Position numbers and translations under genes: made by a program | Shown here: positions 18,118-28,072 of the stretch, in pieces | Position numbering within the stretch: position 1 is the first letter of the stretch | How the letters are laid out: every line of letters begins with the position of its first letter | Assembly: GCF_050717515.1 (NCBI RefSeq) | Contig: NZ_JBOITL010000021.1 | Location: forward strand, 124,001 to 188,000 | From: Clostridium_AD sp050717515 | GTDB lineage: Bacteria > Bacillota > Clostridia > Clostridiales > Clostridiaceae | Length of the DNA: 64,000 nt | Direction: 5' to 3' | Notes under the pieces: model-generated | Database searches by the model: none | Told to the model about the DNA's origin: nothing | Seen by the model: the letters and a program-made list of their open reading frames with translations, nothing else

Positions 18118-18162
18118 AAGGGCTATGGAATATAGGATTAACACCTTAATTTCATAGCCCTT
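18118..18162. terminator. Terminator between convergent genes
   Basis: AAGGGCTATG and CATAGCCCTT form a 10-bp stem with a 25-nt loop between the methyltransferase and the convergent gene at 18212; TTATTTG follows on the plus strand. Confidence 0.65.
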
Positions 18163-18211
18163 ATTTGTGTATATTATTTATTTTTTATCTAATCTATATT
18201 TTATAGATGTC

Positions 18212-18466
18212 TTAACTTTTCTCTACACTTTGAATATACTCAGTATTTTCCATTTCTTCTAGTGCATCTTCTATTGAGATATCATCTATGATTCTTCCAG
18301 TAAGAATTAGGCCTCTTTTTATATCTTCATCCCACTGAAAATCAGTCATCACTGCATCAATACCTAAATTTTCAGCCATGTCTTTTGCACTAATATTATC
18401 ACGTTTATAATTATCAAGTCCCTCTTCTGTGATTGTAACTTCATAAATTGTATTTTTATTTGGCAT
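18212..18466 (-). CDS. Small acidic uncharacterised protein, 84 residues
   Basis: A soluble acidic protein (NLGIDAVMTDFQWDEDIKRGLILTGRIIDDISIEDALEEMENTEYI). No family recognised; the middle looks like an alpha/beta fold. ATG at 18466 follows AGGAGTAAAAA. It is isolated between the methyltransferase and a chemotaxis receptor. The 18467-18615 gap shows no gene. Confidence 0.6.
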   Translation of the reverse strand: MPNKNTIYEVTITEEGLDNYKRDNISAKDMAENLGIDAVMTDFQWDEDIKRGLILTGRIIDDISIEDALEEMENTEYIQSVEKS

Positions 18467-18615
18467 TTTTTACTCCTCCATAAAACATAATGTAGTATAC
18501 ATTAACATACTACATATAATATTCTACAAAAGTCTTAAAATATCCATATGATTTTTTTCTATGGCCTTCTTTAACAAGGGAAAATACTTATTATGGTCTA
18601 TTACAATGGCACCTA

Positions 18616-20640
18616 TTATTTTATTACAAACTTCTCTACTAAGCCTGATAATTTTTGTGCGCTTTCTGCATTTCTATTAGTCTCTAAAACTATTTCATCA
18701 CTTTTTTGATTTATGTCACAAATATTTGTAGCTATTTCAGTAGAAGCTTTTGCTACCTCACCTACAGACTCAGAAAGTTGTCCCATATTTCCTGAAATTT
18801 CATCCATAGAGCTAGATATATTTTCTGCAGCCATGGCAAAGTTTGAAACCACTTCTTTAATAGTTTCTCCATCATTGTAATATTGATCACTTACTTTTAT
18901 TAGTTTTTCATAATCTTTAAGCACATCTTTTTCCATAACCTGAAGTACATACTCTGAGGAATTTGATAATTCACCTACAGCCTTTAATACTTTTTCAACA
19001 TTTACCTGTATTTCTCCTACTGCTGCAGATGACTCTTCCGCTAGCTTTCTTACTTCATCAGCAACTACCGCAAACCCTCTTCCTTGCTCGCCTGCTCTAG
19101 CTGCTTCAATAGCTGCGTTAAGTGCTAATAAGTTTGTTTGTTCCGCTATTCCTAGTATGCTATTAGCCATTTCTGAAATATTATACACTACTTTTGAATC
19201 ATCAATAGCCTTTTGAAGCTTATCCTTAGAAGTATTATAAGCTTGTATAACATTTCTCTGTGATTCTTCTGTTTCACACTTAATATTTTCAGCATTTTTC
19301 TTTATGTTATTTGCTAGTGTACTACCCTCTTTGGCCTTTATTACCGCATTGTTAATTGCAGTTTTTACATTGATAGCCTTTACATTAACCTCATCTACTG
19401 AAGCGGAACACTCTTCCATACCTGCTGATATTTCTTCTGTTGCTGCCATTACTTGTTCTACTTGTGAATTTACATCATTGAACATAGTACCAACAGTTTG
19501 TGACACCAAATAGGATGTGTTACTTTCCTCTTTAACCGCATTTATTACTCCCTGAAGATTATCTATGGCACTGTTTAATGCCTGGGCTGTTTGTCCAAAT
19601 TCATCCTTACGGTTTGTTGTAATTCTATAGGCTAAATTACAATCAGCTAATTCTTCTGCATATCTTTTTATTTGAAGTAATGGTTTTTTAATACCTCTTG
19701 CTATAATAATACTTGTTAACACACCAACCATAATAAAAACAAATGTGAATACTATTATGAGTAGCTTTAAACTTTCTATTTCTTTTGTTATCTCTTCCTT
19801 AGGTAATACCAAACCCATTGACCATTCTGTTCCTGTTATTGGCGTATAAGCTACAAATTTTTCTTCGTTTTTATCAATAAAAGTAGTATTAGCGGTTTTA
19901 CCGCCAACCATTTCTTTAGTAATACTTAATAATCCTGCTAAGGACTTATCCTTTTCTGCTTCTTTTATCACATTATATTTTTTAGAAATAAGCTCTACAT
20001 TTTGATGTCCAACAATGGTACCTTCCTTATTAACAACAAAGGAATAACCTTTTTCCCCAACATTTGAGCTTTGAATTATACTGTTTATTTTAGCTACATC
20101 TATATTCGCTAAAAGTAATCCTACTATTTTGTCCTCATTACTTCTTATAGGTACTGCTATAGAAAAAACTGTTTTTTTATCTATAGTTATAAGCGGACTA
20201 GAGATTGAACCTACACCTTCAAAAGCTTTCTTTATATACCTAACATCTACATCATCTTTAGACAAATCTATTGGAAAGCTTTTTCCATTTGGAAAGTGTA
20301 TAACTCCCTTTACATCTACAAATAGAAGCCCTAAAAGCTTCATTCTTTCACTTTCAGATGCCAGAACAGGATTTTGAGTGGCCATATTTAATGATTTTAT
20401 CTCTGGCCTTGCTGCCACAGCCTCTAAAGCCTTTATTTCTTCACTTATTTTGGAATTTATTAATGCACTTTCATCCTTTGCCTTTGATTGAAGATCTATT
20501 TCTATTCTGGTTTTTAAAGCTTTAGCTGATTTACTATATGTTACTCCACCAAAAAGACAACATATTAATACAATCACCATTGTTATCTGGATAAATATTT
20601 TTGTCCCTACATTATTCATGTTTTTTAATATTTTCATCAT
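18616..20640 (-). CDS. Methyl-accepting chemotaxis protein with dCache-type sensor
   Basis: A 674-residue transmembrane chemoreceptor. An N-terminal helix (IFIQITMVIVLICCLFGGVTYS, near 15-36) is followed by an extracellular double-Cache domain of about 240 residues (DVRYIKKAFEGVGSISSPLI, VNKEGTIVGHQN, AYTPITGTEWSMGLVLP). A second membrane helix lies near 290 (LLIIVFTFVFIMVGVLTSIIIA), then a HAMP linker and the signalling domain with the hairpin tip EQTNLLALNAAIEAARAGEQGRGFAVVADEVRKLAE near 505. It should signal to CheA; the ligand, often an amino or organic acid, is unknown. No che genes are nearby. Confidence 0.93.
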   Translation of the reverse strand: MMKILKNMNNVGTKIFIQITMVIVLICCLFGGVTYSKSAKALKTRIEIDLQSKAKDESALINSKISEEIKALEAVAARPEIKSLNMATQNPVLASESERMKLLGLLFVDVKGVIHFPNGKSFPIDLSKDDVDVRYIKKAFEGVGSISSPLITIDKKTVFSIAVPIRSNEDKIVGLLLANIDVAKINSIIQSSNVGEKGYSFVVNKEGTIVGHQNVELISKKYNVIKEAEKDKSLAGLLSITKEMVGGKTANTTFIDKNEEKFVAYTPITGTEWSMGLVLPKEEITKEIESLKLLIIVFTFVFIMVGVLTSIIIARGIKKPLLQIKRYAEELADCNLAYRITTNRKDEFGQTAQALNSAIDNLQGVINAVKEESNTSYLVSQTVGTMFNDVNSQVEQVMAATEEISAGMEECSASVDEVNVKAINVKTAINNAVIKAKEGSTLANNIKKNAENIKCETEESQRNVIQAYNTSKDKLQKAIDDSKVVYNISEMANSILGIAEQTNLLALNAAIEAARAGEQGRGFAVVADEVRKLAEESSAAVGEIQVNVEKVLKAVGELSNSSEYVLQVMEKDVLKDYEKLIKVSDQYYNDGETIKEVVSNFAMAAENISSSMDEISGNMGQLSESVGEVAKASTEIATNICDINQKSDEIVLETNRNAESAQKLSGLVEKFVIK

Positions 20641-20756
20641 GTTTTTTGATTTCCTCCGTTTTTCTTCTTATTTTTCATACTTTTAATTCTAATAACAGAT
20701 ATTTTATCGATAATTATTTATTAAACTTTAGTTTTTATTGGAACTTTAATAGAAAA

Positions 20757-20810
20757 ATAAACATTTTTATCTATTAATTTACATGTTTATCTATTAATTA
20801 ACATATTTAT
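20757..20810. repeat. Short tandem repeat, period 20
   Basis: Two and a half copies of a 20-nt unit (ACATGTTTATCTATTAATTA with small changes) in the AT-rich region between the chemoreceptor gene and lplA. The 20641-20936 gap otherwise shows no gene or riboswitch I recognise. Confidence 0.5.
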
Positions 20811-20940
20811 ATTTTTATTGGATAAATTTTAAAACTTTTTATCTTATAAAAAATATATTTATTTTTAAATAAAAAGAACATAATTCTTTATCAATGAACA
20901 TTCCTGTTATTCATTCTAAATAAAACATATAAATAAAAAG

Positions 20941-20977
20941 AAAAAACCATCTGGATTTCACAGATGGTTTTTTCTTT
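20941..20977 (-). terminator. Terminator of the gcv/lpl operon
   Basis: AAAAAACCATCT and AGATGGTTTTTT form a 12-bp stem with a 9-nt loop directly after lplA. Confidence 0.85.
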
Positions 20978-20991
20978 TTATTTATATAATT

Positions 20992-21984
20992 TTATATAGA
21001 TTCAACAAAAAACAAACTCAAAAGCTCTTCTTTGGTTACATTTCCAAAATACTTTTTCATGTTAATTTTATCAAATACACTATCAATTTCCTGCGTATTA
21101 TGTTTTTTATCTGTAAGCGCTTTTTCGATATCTCCAATATTTTCCTCACCAAAAAAATCGCCAAAAATTCTTACATGTTTCATTACACCTTTTTCAACAT
21201 CAATACTTAACTCTATAGCCCCGCAGGAAAATTTCTTCTCATTATAGAAATTATATTTTGGTGATTGTCCAAAGTTCCACTGCCAAGTTTCATATTTAGT
21301 TTTAACCATATTCTCAACCTCTGCAATTTCCTTCTTATTTAAAGTAGTTATAGTCTTATCTTGCTGGGTCTTCGTTATATATTCAAATATTTTGTCCTTA
21401 AAATTAATAACATTAAGAGGCTTCTTTAGATATTCATTTATATTTGTAATTCTGCTAGCTACAGACTTAACTGCCTTATCTGAAAACTTTAGAGGCTTTG
21501 AAATTAAAGCATCACTTAAATTAACTATGTCAGAAGAAAATAATAAAGTACCATGATGCATTACTCTGTTTTTATACTTGCACTGAGCATTTCCTGAGAA
21601 TTTTTTACCTTCTATTAAAAGGTCATTTCTTCCAGAAAACTCTGCTTTTATACCTAATTCCTTGAGCACTCCTATTATTGGGATAACAAAGGTTTCAAAA
21701 TCATTAAACTTTTTCCCATCATCTTGAACTATAAATGTAAAATTTAAATTTCCAAGATCATGAAAAACAGCCCCACCGCCACTTTGTCTTCTTACTACTT
21801 TTATACTATGTTTTTTAACATATTCTTCATTAATTTCTGATAGTGTATTTTGATTTTTTCCAACTACAATACAAGGTTCATTTCTCCAAAGCACAAAATA
21901 CTCATCATTCTTTTGTCTTAATAAATACTCTTCTAAGGCTAAATTAAAATAAGGGTTTGTACAATCATTATCTAAATAGATCAT
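20992..21984 (-). CDS. lplA: Lipoate--protein ligase
   Basis: A 330-residue ligase that activates lipoate with ATP and attaches it to the lysine of lipoyl domains. RRQSGGGAVFHDLGNLNFTF near residue 70 is the substrate-binding signature, and LLIEGKKFSGNAQ near 125 carries the family's catalytic Lys region. The C-terminal accessory domain is present (full length). It is the last gene of the glycine cleavage cluster, 37 bp after lpdA, and would lipoylate GcvH. Confidence 0.9.
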   Translation of the reverse strand: MIYLDNDCTNPYFNLALEEYLLRQKNDEYFVLWRNEPCIVVGKNQNTLSEINEEYVKKHSIKVVRRQSGGGAVFHDLGNLNFTFIVQDDGKKFNDFETFVIPIIGVLKELGIKAEFSGRNDLLIEGKKFSGNAQCKYKNRVMHHGTLLFSSDIVNLSDALISKPLKFSDKAVKSVASRITNINEYLKKPLNVINFKDKIFEYITKTQQDKTITTLNKKEIAEVENMVKTKYETWQWNFGQSPKYNFYNEKKFSCGAIELSIDVEKGVMKHVRIFGDFFGEENIGDIEKALTDKKHNTQEIDSVFDKINMKKYFGNVTKEELLSLFFVESI

Positions 21985-22021
21985 TTTTTTCTCCTTTTTA
22001 TTTCATATGTCTAAGTATTTA

Positions 22022-23401
22022 TTATTTATTTATACTGTGTATAGCTTCTTTATTTAAGCCTAAAACCGCTTCATGCAATGCCTCTCCTAAAGTAGGATGA
22101 CTATGAACTACTTCTTTCATGTCTGAAACCGTCATTCCCTTTTCTACCATTATAGTGCCTTCTAGTATTAAATCTGAAGCATGAGGGCCGAGAATGTGAA
22201 CACCTAGGATTTTATTATTTTCATCACTTATAACTTTTACCAGGCCTTCGCCTTCTCCCAGTGCTAAAGCTTTTCCGTTAGCACCAAATAAAAATTTATT
22301 CTTTTTATAACTTAGTCCACTATTTTTTGCTTCTTCTTCCGTAATTCCTACCACCGCAATTTCAGGGAAAGTAAAAATACAATAAGGAATCACTGATTTA
22401 TGACAAGTTTTATTTAATATTATACCTTCTGCCGTTACCACTCCTTGATGAGAGGCAGCATGAGCAAGAAGTGAAATGCCATTTACATCACCTATAGCAT
22501 ATACTCCTTTTAAAGAAGTTTCATAATTCTCATCAACCTTTATCCCTTTTTTATAAATCTCTATTCCTAATTTTTCTACATTGATACCTTCATAATTGGG
22601 ATTTCTTCCTTTTGCAAGGAGTACTTGTTCTCCTTTTACTTCAAATTCACCTTTTTTGCCTTGGCATTTTATAATAACTTCCTCTTCACCGCTAAAACTC
22701 ATTACTTTAGTGTTCGTAAGAATTTCTATTCCAGCTTTTTTTGCCATAACAACATATCTCTTTGAAATATCTTTATCTATATCATACAGTATAGAATCTC
22801 TTGCAACTATAACAGTTACTTTACTTCCCATAGCATTAAAGATGCTGGCAAATTCCATACCAATTACTCCACCACCTATAATTACTAGAGATTTTGGTAT
22901 ATGATCAAAATCTAAAAGCTCAGTACTGGTTATAATTTTTTTATTATTTACTCCTTCAATTAAGGGAATTTCAGATTTAGAACCTGTAGCTATAATTATG
23001 CTTTTAGCTTCAATAGTCATTTCTTCATCTTTTGTAGATACTACTACAGTATTTTTATCAACTAAGGAGGCCTCGCCCTTTATAAATTCTATGTTATTTC
23101 CTTTTAAGAGAGTTTCTATACCAGTTACTAAGGTTTTTATAATGCTTTTTTTTCTTTCTTGAATTTTATTTACATCTATTTCAGGATTGGATACACTAAT
23201 ACCAAAATCTTCAATGTGACTTAAATTATTTAAAAGTTCTGCTGTTCTATATATAGTTTTAGTTGGAATACAACCACGGTTAAGGCATGTACCACCTAAG
23301 CTTTCTTTTTCTATAAGGCATACTTTTGCTCCTAATTGAGCCGCTCTAATAGCTGCTACATAACCGCCTGGACCTCCACCTATTACAATTATATCTTTCA
23401 T
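22022..23401 (-). CDS. lpdA: Dihydrolipoyl dehydrogenase (glycine cleavage L-protein)
   Basis: A 459-residue FAD enzyme that reoxidises dihydrolipoyl-GcvH with NAD. FAD site IGGGPGGYVAAIRAAQLG at the start, redox disulfide GGTCLNRGCIPTK near 37, NAD site IIGGGVIGMEFASIFNAMG near 170 and the C-terminal His/Glu pair in HSHPTLGEALHEA. I start at ATG 23401 after AGGAGGAACAGCT; the longer frame start lacks a ribosome site. The N-terminal lipoyl domain fused in some clostridial L-proteins is absent. Confidence 0.93.
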   Translation of the reverse strand: MKDIIVIGGGPGGYVAAIRAAQLGAKVCLIEKESLGGTCLNRGCIPTKTIYRTAELLNNLSHIEDFGISVSNPEIDVNKIQERKKSIIKTLVTGIETLLKGNNIEFIKGEASLVDKNTVVVSTKDEEMTIEAKSIIIATGSKSEIPLIEGVNNKKIITSTELLDFDHIPKSLVIIGGGVIGMEFASIFNAMGSKVTVIVARDSILYDIDKDISKRYVVMAKKAGIEILTNTKVMSFSGEEEVIIKCQGKKGEFEVKGEQVLLAKGRNPNYEGINVEKLGIEIYKKGIKVDENYETSLKGVYAIGDVNGISLLAHAASHQGVVTAEGIILNKTCHKSVIPYCIFTFPEIAVVGITEEEAKNSGLSYKKNKFLFGANGKALALGEGEGLVKVISDENNKILGVHILGPHASDLILEGTIMVEKGMTVSDMKEVVHSHPTLGEALHEAVLGLNKEAIHSINK

Positions 23402-23429
23402 AGCTGTTCCTCCTAATGATTTATAATTA

Positions 23430-23456
23430 AAGAAGCTTACTTTTCGCAAGCTTCTT
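23430..23456 (-). terminator. Hairpin between gcvPB and lpdA
   Basis: AAGAAGCTT and AAGCTTCTT make a 9-bp stem in the intercistronic gap. There is only TAATTATA after it, so it is likely an attenuator or processing site, not a full terminator. Confidence 0.5.
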
Positions 23457-23486
23457 CATATTATAAATTAATGTTAACCTAAATAA

Positions 23487-24941
23487 TTACTTAGACCACT
23501 TTAAAATTGGTGTTCTAGCTGCTTTAACTTGATCTAAGCGTCTTACTGGCGCCTCGTGTGGTGCTTCATGTAAAACTTCGGGATTTTCTTTAGCTTCTAA
23601 AGCTATTTTTTTCATAATTTCAACAAACTCATTGATAGATTCTAAGCTTTCACTTTCAGTCGGTTCTATCATAAGAGCATTATCAACTATTAAAGGAAAA
23701 TATACTGTTGGTGGATGAACTCCATAATCCATTAATCTTTTAGCTACATCCAAAGTTGATATATGATTTGGATTATCTTTTAATCCAGCAAAAATAACTT
23801 CATGCTTACATATATCTTCTATAGCCACATTATAATGCTCTTTTAATGCGTCCTTTATATAGTTGGCATTTAACACTGCAATCTCTGACGCAGATTTTAA
23901 GCCTTCTTTACCCATACTTAGTATATAGGTATGAGCCCTAACTAATACTCCAAAATTACCATAAAAGCTTCTAATTTTCCCAATAGATTCAGGCCTATCA
24001 TAATCAAATACAAATTTATCTTGTTCCTTTTTTATCATTGGAACTGGAAGAAACTGCGATATTCTCTTACAAACACCTACAGGGCCAGCTCCTGGTCCAC
24101 CACCACCATGTGGAGTAGAAAAGGTCTTATGAAGATTTAAATGACACACATCAAAGCCCATATCCCCTGGACGCGCCTTTCCCATAATAGCATTTAAATT
24201 TGCTCCATCATAATATAAAAGGCCCCCTGCTTCATGAACTAACTTACTTATGCTCTCTATGTCTTTTTCAAACAAACCTAAAGTATTAGGATTAGTAAGC
24301 ATAAGTCCTGCAATTTCATCATTTAAAACTTTTTTAAGTTCTTCTATTGAAACTAAACCATCTTTATCAGATTTGATTTCAACTACATCAAATCCTGCGC
24401 ATTTAGCACTGGCTGGATTTGTTCCATGAGCCGAATCTGGAACTACTATTTTTGTTCGTTTAAAATCTTTTCTACTTTCATGATATGCCTTTATTAATAG
24501 AAGTCCTGTAAGTTCTCCATGTGCTCCTGCTGCAGGCTGCAAGGTAAAATCATCCATACCTGTAATTTCAGATAGTTCTAAAGAAAGATCATGCATAAGT
24601 TCTAAGGCACCTTGTACATCTTCTGCAGCTTCTTTAGGATGAATTTTACTAAAACCAGGAAAAGCAGCAATATCCTCATTTATTTTAGGGTTATATTTCA
24701 TAGTACAGGAACCTAATGGATAGAAACCTTTCTCCAAATAATAATTTTTATTAGAAAGAGCGGTGTAATGTCTAACCACCTCAACTTCACTTACCTCAGG
24801 AAGAAAAGCCTCATTTTCTCTTAACATATTTTTAGGTATAACCGAGTCTATATTTATATCCTCTACATCTAACACTGGAAGTTTATACCCTATTTTACCC
24901 TCACATGATAGTTCAAAGATAACTTTATCATAAATTTTCAT
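23487..24941 (-). CDS. gcvPB: Glycine dehydrogenase (decarboxylating), subunit 2
   Basis: A 484-residue P-protein subunit carrying the PLP lysine in HLNLHKTFSTPHGGGGPGAG near 266. With GcvPA it decarboxylates glycine and moves the aminomethyl group to the lipoyl arm of GcvH. TLQPAAGAHGELTGLL near 125 and DSAHGTNPASA near 163 are signatures. The two-subunit (PA+PB) form is usual in Firmicutes. It overlaps the gcvPA stop by one base. Confidence 0.95.
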   Translation of the reverse strand: MKIYDKVIFELSCEGKIGYKLPVLDVEDINIDSVIPKNMLRENEAFLPEVSEVEVVRHYTALSNKNYYLEKGFYPLGSCTMKYNPKINEDIAAFPGFSKIHPKEAAEDVQGALELMHDLSLELSEITGMDDFTLQPAAGAHGELTGLLLIKAYHESRKDFKRTKIVVPDSAHGTNPASAKCAGFDVVEIKSDKDGLVSIEELKKVLNDEIAGLMLTNPNTLGLFEKDIESISKLVHEAGGLLYYDGANLNAIMGKARPGDMGFDVCHLNLHKTFSTPHGGGGPGAGPVGVCKRISQFLPVPMIKKEQDKFVFDYDRPESIGKIRSFYGNFGVLVRAHTYILSMGKEGLKSASEIAVLNANYIKDALKEHYNVAIEDICKHEVIFAGLKDNPNHISTLDVAKRLMDYGVHPPTVYFPLIVDNALMIEPTESESLESINEFVEIMKKIALEAKENPEVLHEAPHEAPVRRLDQVKAARTPILKWSK

Positions 24942-26281
24942 TATATCTCCCCCATCACTTTAACTAACTCATCAATTTCTTCTTTTGATCTTTTTTCTGT
25001 TACACATAAAAGCACTGAATCCTTATACTGAGGGTAATCTTTTTCTAAAATATATCCACCTAAAATATCATTCTCTAATAGATTTTTATTTAGTTCATAT
25101 GCGGAGGAATTTGATACAACTGCAAATTCCTTGAAAAACGGTTTGTTAAATAGTGGTTTATATTTACCACTGTCTATTAACTTTTTAAAAGCATAATGAG
25201 ATTTCTTAATGCATTGGTTTCCTATCTCTTTTATACCTTCTTTCCCAATAGTTGACATATAAACAGCAGCACCAATAGCCATTAATGTTTGATCTGAACA
25301 TATATTAGAGGTAGCTTTTTCCCTTCTTATATGTTGTTCTCTTGCTTGCAGAGTTAGTACATAGCCTTTATTACCATGCCCATCATCCGTTTCGCCAACT
25401 ATCCTCCCAGGCATTTTCCTCATAAGCTTTGTAGTCGTATTCAGAAAACCAAAACCTGGCCCACCAAAACTCATATTACCACCAAGACTTTGACCATCAC
25501 CTACTGCTATATCAGCCCCTAATTCTCTAGGACTTTTTAAAACACCTAAAGATAATGGGTCTACGCTCATTATAAATAGTGACTTGTTTGTATGAATCAT
25601 TTTTTCTAAGTCTCCTACCTCTTCTATAATTCCAAAGAAATTTGGACTTTGCACAATAACAGCTGCTATATCTTTACTTAATTCTGATTTCACTTTTTCT
25701 ATATCTGTAACTCCATCTTTCTCATCAATTTCAATTAAATTATATCCTTTATATTTTAGATAAGTCTTTAAAACTTGTCTTGTATCTGGATGTACAGTTT
25801 TAGAAATTATTATAGTATTTCGTTTTGTATTTTCTAAAGCCATTACAGAAGCTTCCACCGCTGCTGTAGCACCATCATACATAGATGAATTAGATACATC
25901 CATACCCGTTAAGTTACAAATCATAGTTTGATATTCAAAAATTGATTGCAAAGTACCTTGGCTAATCTCTGGTTGATATGGCGTGTAGGCTGTATAAAAT
26001 TCAGTTCTTCCAATTAAATGTTTTACAATTGAAGGAATATAGTGATCATATATACCTGCACCTAAAAAGCAAACTAAATCCTCTGTAGATTTATTCTTTT
26101 TTGCCAAACTAGTCATGATTTTCTCAACTTCTAATTCTGATAATCCCTTAGGAATATTTAATTCTCTATTTAATTTTAAATTATCTGGGATATCTTTAAA
26201 TAAATCATCTATGGATTTTGCACAAACAAAATCAAGCATTTCCTTTTTTTCTTTTTCTGTAATAGGAATATAGGGAGACAT
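24941..26281 (-). CDS. gcvPA: Glycine dehydrogenase (decarboxylating), subunit 1
   Basis: A 446-residue N-terminal-type P-protein subunit (GAGIYDHYIPSIVKHLIGRTEFYTAYTPYQPEISQGTLQ; MYDGATAAVEA near 135). It lacks the PLP lysine, which lies on GcvPB. Start at ATG 26281, preceded by AGGAGGAATAAT; the longest frame would begin 6 codons earlier inside gcvH. One base separates it from the gcvH stop region and it overlaps gcvPB, so they are translationally coupled. Confidence 0.94.
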   Translation of the reverse strand: MSPYIPITEKEKKEMLDFVCAKSIDDLFKDIPDNLKLNRELNIPKGLSELEVEKIMTSLAKKNKSTEDLVCFLGAGIYDHYIPSIVKHLIGRTEFYTAYTPYQPEISQGTLQSIFEYQTMICNLTGMDVSNSSMYDGATAAVEASVMALENTKRNTIIISKTVHPDTRQVLKTYLKYKGYNLIEIDEKDGVTDIEKVKSELSKDIAAVIVQSPNFFGIIEEVGDLEKMIHTNKSLFIMSVDPLSLGVLKSPRELGADIAVGDGQSLGGNMSFGGPGFGFLNTTTKLMRKMPGRIVGETDDGHGNKGYVLTLQAREQHIRREKATSNICSDQTLMAIGAAVYMSTIGKEGIKEIGNQCIKKSHYAFKKLIDSGKYKPLFNKPFFKEFAVVSNSSAYELNKNLLENDILGGYILEKDYPQYKDSVLLCVTEKRSKEEIDELVKVMGEI

Positions 26282-26282
26282 A

Positions 26283-26678
26283 TTATTCCTCCTTTTCACT
26301 TAGTTCATTACATAATTCTTCGTATTCTTTAGCTTTTAGCAAATCTTTTAATTCATCTTTATTAGATAATTCTATATTAATCATCCAAGCATCATAAGCA
26401 TTCTCATTTATTAAAACTGGGCTATCAGATAGTGCCTCATTTATTTCTAAAACCTTTCCACTAGCAGGCATAAAAATATCTTCAGCGGCTTTAACAGATT
26501 CAATTGTTGTAAAAGCATCACCTTTAGAAATTTCATCATCCTCTGATGGTAAATCTACAAAAACTATATCTCCTAATAATTTTTGTGCATAATCTGTAAT
26601 TCCTATATAAGCTTTATCCCCATCTACTTTTATCCATTCATGGTTTTTTGTGTACAATAAATTTTCTAATACTAACAT
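26283..26678 (-). CDS. gcvH: Glycine cleavage H protein
   Basis: A 131-residue lipoyl carrier. The lipoylation lysine is in ESVKAAEDI near residue 63. TKNHEWIKVDGDKAYIGITDYAQKLLGDIVFVDLP is the family N-terminus. ATG 26678 follows AAGGAGGAATAGTT. It shuttles the aminomethyl intermediate among the P, T and L proteins encoded around it. Confidence 0.95.
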   Translation of the reverse strand: MLVLENLLYTKNHEWIKVDGDKAYIGITDYAQKLLGDIVFVDLPSEDDEISKGDAFTTIESVKAAEDIFMPASGKVLEINEALSDSPVLINENAYDAWMINIELSNKDELKDLLKAKEYEELCNELSEKEE

Positions 26679-26690
26679 AACTATTCCTCC

Positions 26691-27806
26691 TTATTGTTGA
26701 GTTTTTTTACTGTAGAATTTTTTATTTACAACTGTAGCTTTTAATTCTTTATTTCTAACTTTTATACAAATTTCAGTTCCAAGTTTTGCATATTCCCCTT
26801 GGATTAAAGCGAATCCTATAGACTTATTTAAAGTAGGAGACATATATCCAGTGGTAACATGTCCTATTTCTTTACCATCTTTAACTACCGTATAGCCATG
26901 TCTTCCTATACCTTTATCTAATAATTCAAAACCTACCAATTTTCTAGTTACACCATTTTCCTTTTGCTTTAACAAAGCATCTCTACCAACAAAGTCTTCG
27001 GTATTAAGTTTAACAAAATAACCAAAGCCCATTTCTAATGGAGTGATTGTTGCATCCATTTCATTACCATATAATGGAAGTGTCGCTTCAAATCTTAAAG
27101 TATCACGAGCCCCAAGTCCAATAGGTTCAACTCCTTGTGCTTGTCCAACTCTAAGTATCTCTTCCCACAAAAATGCTGCATCTTGAGGCATAGTGTATAT
27201 TTCAAACCCGTCCTCACCAGTATATCCCGTTCTTGATACCATAACTTTTTTACCACATATTTCTACATCATTTTTAAATGTGAAAAATTTTATCTCAGAT
27301 AGCTTAACTGATGTTAATTTTTGTAATATCTCTTCAGCTTTTGGACCTTGAAGCGCCAATTGAGCAACATTTTCCGAAATATCTTCAATAGTAACATCAA
27401 ATTTACTCTTATTATCTAATATCCATTGTAAATCCTTATCTTTATTACTAGCATTTACCACCAAATAGTAAAAATCTTCAGAATATTTATAAGCTAATAA
27501 ATCATCTACAACACAACCAGTTGGGTAACACATGAAGCTATATATAACCTCTCCACCGGTAAGCGTTTTCACATCATTGGTTAAAAGGTAGTTAACAAAG
27601 TTTTCAGCATCTTTTCCCTTTACAAGTATTTCTCCCATGTGAGAAACATCAAATAGACCTGCTCTTTGTCTTACAGTTTCATGCTCATGCAAAATACCTT
27701 TAAACTGCATTGGCATTTCATACCCACAAAATTCTACAACTTTTCCACCACTTTTTTCATATTCTCCTCTTAAAGGAGTGACTTTAAAATTATTATTCAT
27801 ATCCAA
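26691..27806 (-). CDS. gcvT: Aminomethyltransferase (glycine cleavage T protein)
   Basis: A 371-residue folate enzyme that releases ammonia from aminomethyl-GcvH and makes 5,10-methylene-THF. FDVSHMGEILVKGKDA near 54, LALQGPKAE near 148 and RTGYTGEDGFEIY near 193 are signatures, and GLGARDTLRFEA near 242 is the folate pocket. Initiation appears to be TTG 27806, 6 nt after GGAGGG; the ATG two codons later is 12 nt away. First gene of the operon, with its own promoter at 27847-27875. I see no glycine riboswitch in the leader, which is only about 40 nt long. Confidence 0.94.
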   Translation of the reverse strand: MDMNNNFKVTPLRGEYEKSGGKVVEFCGYEMPMQFKGILHEHETVRQRAGLFDVSHMGEILVKGKDAENFVNYLLTNDVKTLTGGEVIYSFMCYPTGCVVDDLLAYKYSEDFYYLVVNASNKDKDLQWILDNKSKFDVTIEDISENVAQLALQGPKAEEILQKLTSVKLSEIKFFTFKNDVEICGKKVMVSRTGYTGEDGFEIYTMPQDAAFLWEEILRVGQAQGVEPIGLGARDTLRFEATLPLYGNEMDATITPLEMGFGYFVKLNTEDFVGRDALLKQKENGVTRKLVGFELLDKGIGRHGYTVVKDGKEIGHVTTGYMSPTLNKSIGFALIQGEYAKLGTEICIKVRNKELKATVVNKKFYSKKTQQ

Positions 27807-27846
27807 TTAGCTCCCTCCCAATTTACAAAATACTATTTACAACTGT

Positions 27847-27875
27847 ATTATAAATCTATTGCGGTTTTTTGTAAA
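27847..27875 (-). promoter_or_regulatory. Sigma-A promoter of the glycine cleavage operon
   Basis: Minus strand TTTACA (27870-27875) and TATAAT (27847-27852) with exactly 17 bp between them, 40 bp before the gcvT start. The rest of 27876-28072 is AT-rich with no gene. Confidence 0.75.
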
Positions 27876-28072
27876 GATTTATGTTAAAAAATATAATATT
27901 GTAAAAAAATACAATATATATATCAAATAAATGTATTATTATGGATTTTATGGGTAGATAGAAGATCTTTGGTCAGAAAATCATGCAGGTAGAAAGAGAG
28001 TAATAATGAGTATGAAAAATGTGAAGTAACCAACTCAAGACAAATTACATTCAGCGCTCAAACGTTCTTGCA

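Noticed and set aside
27807..28072. Glycine riboswitch upstream of gcvT
   Set aside because: The promoter lies only 40 bp from the start and there is no room or conserved core for the riboswitch.
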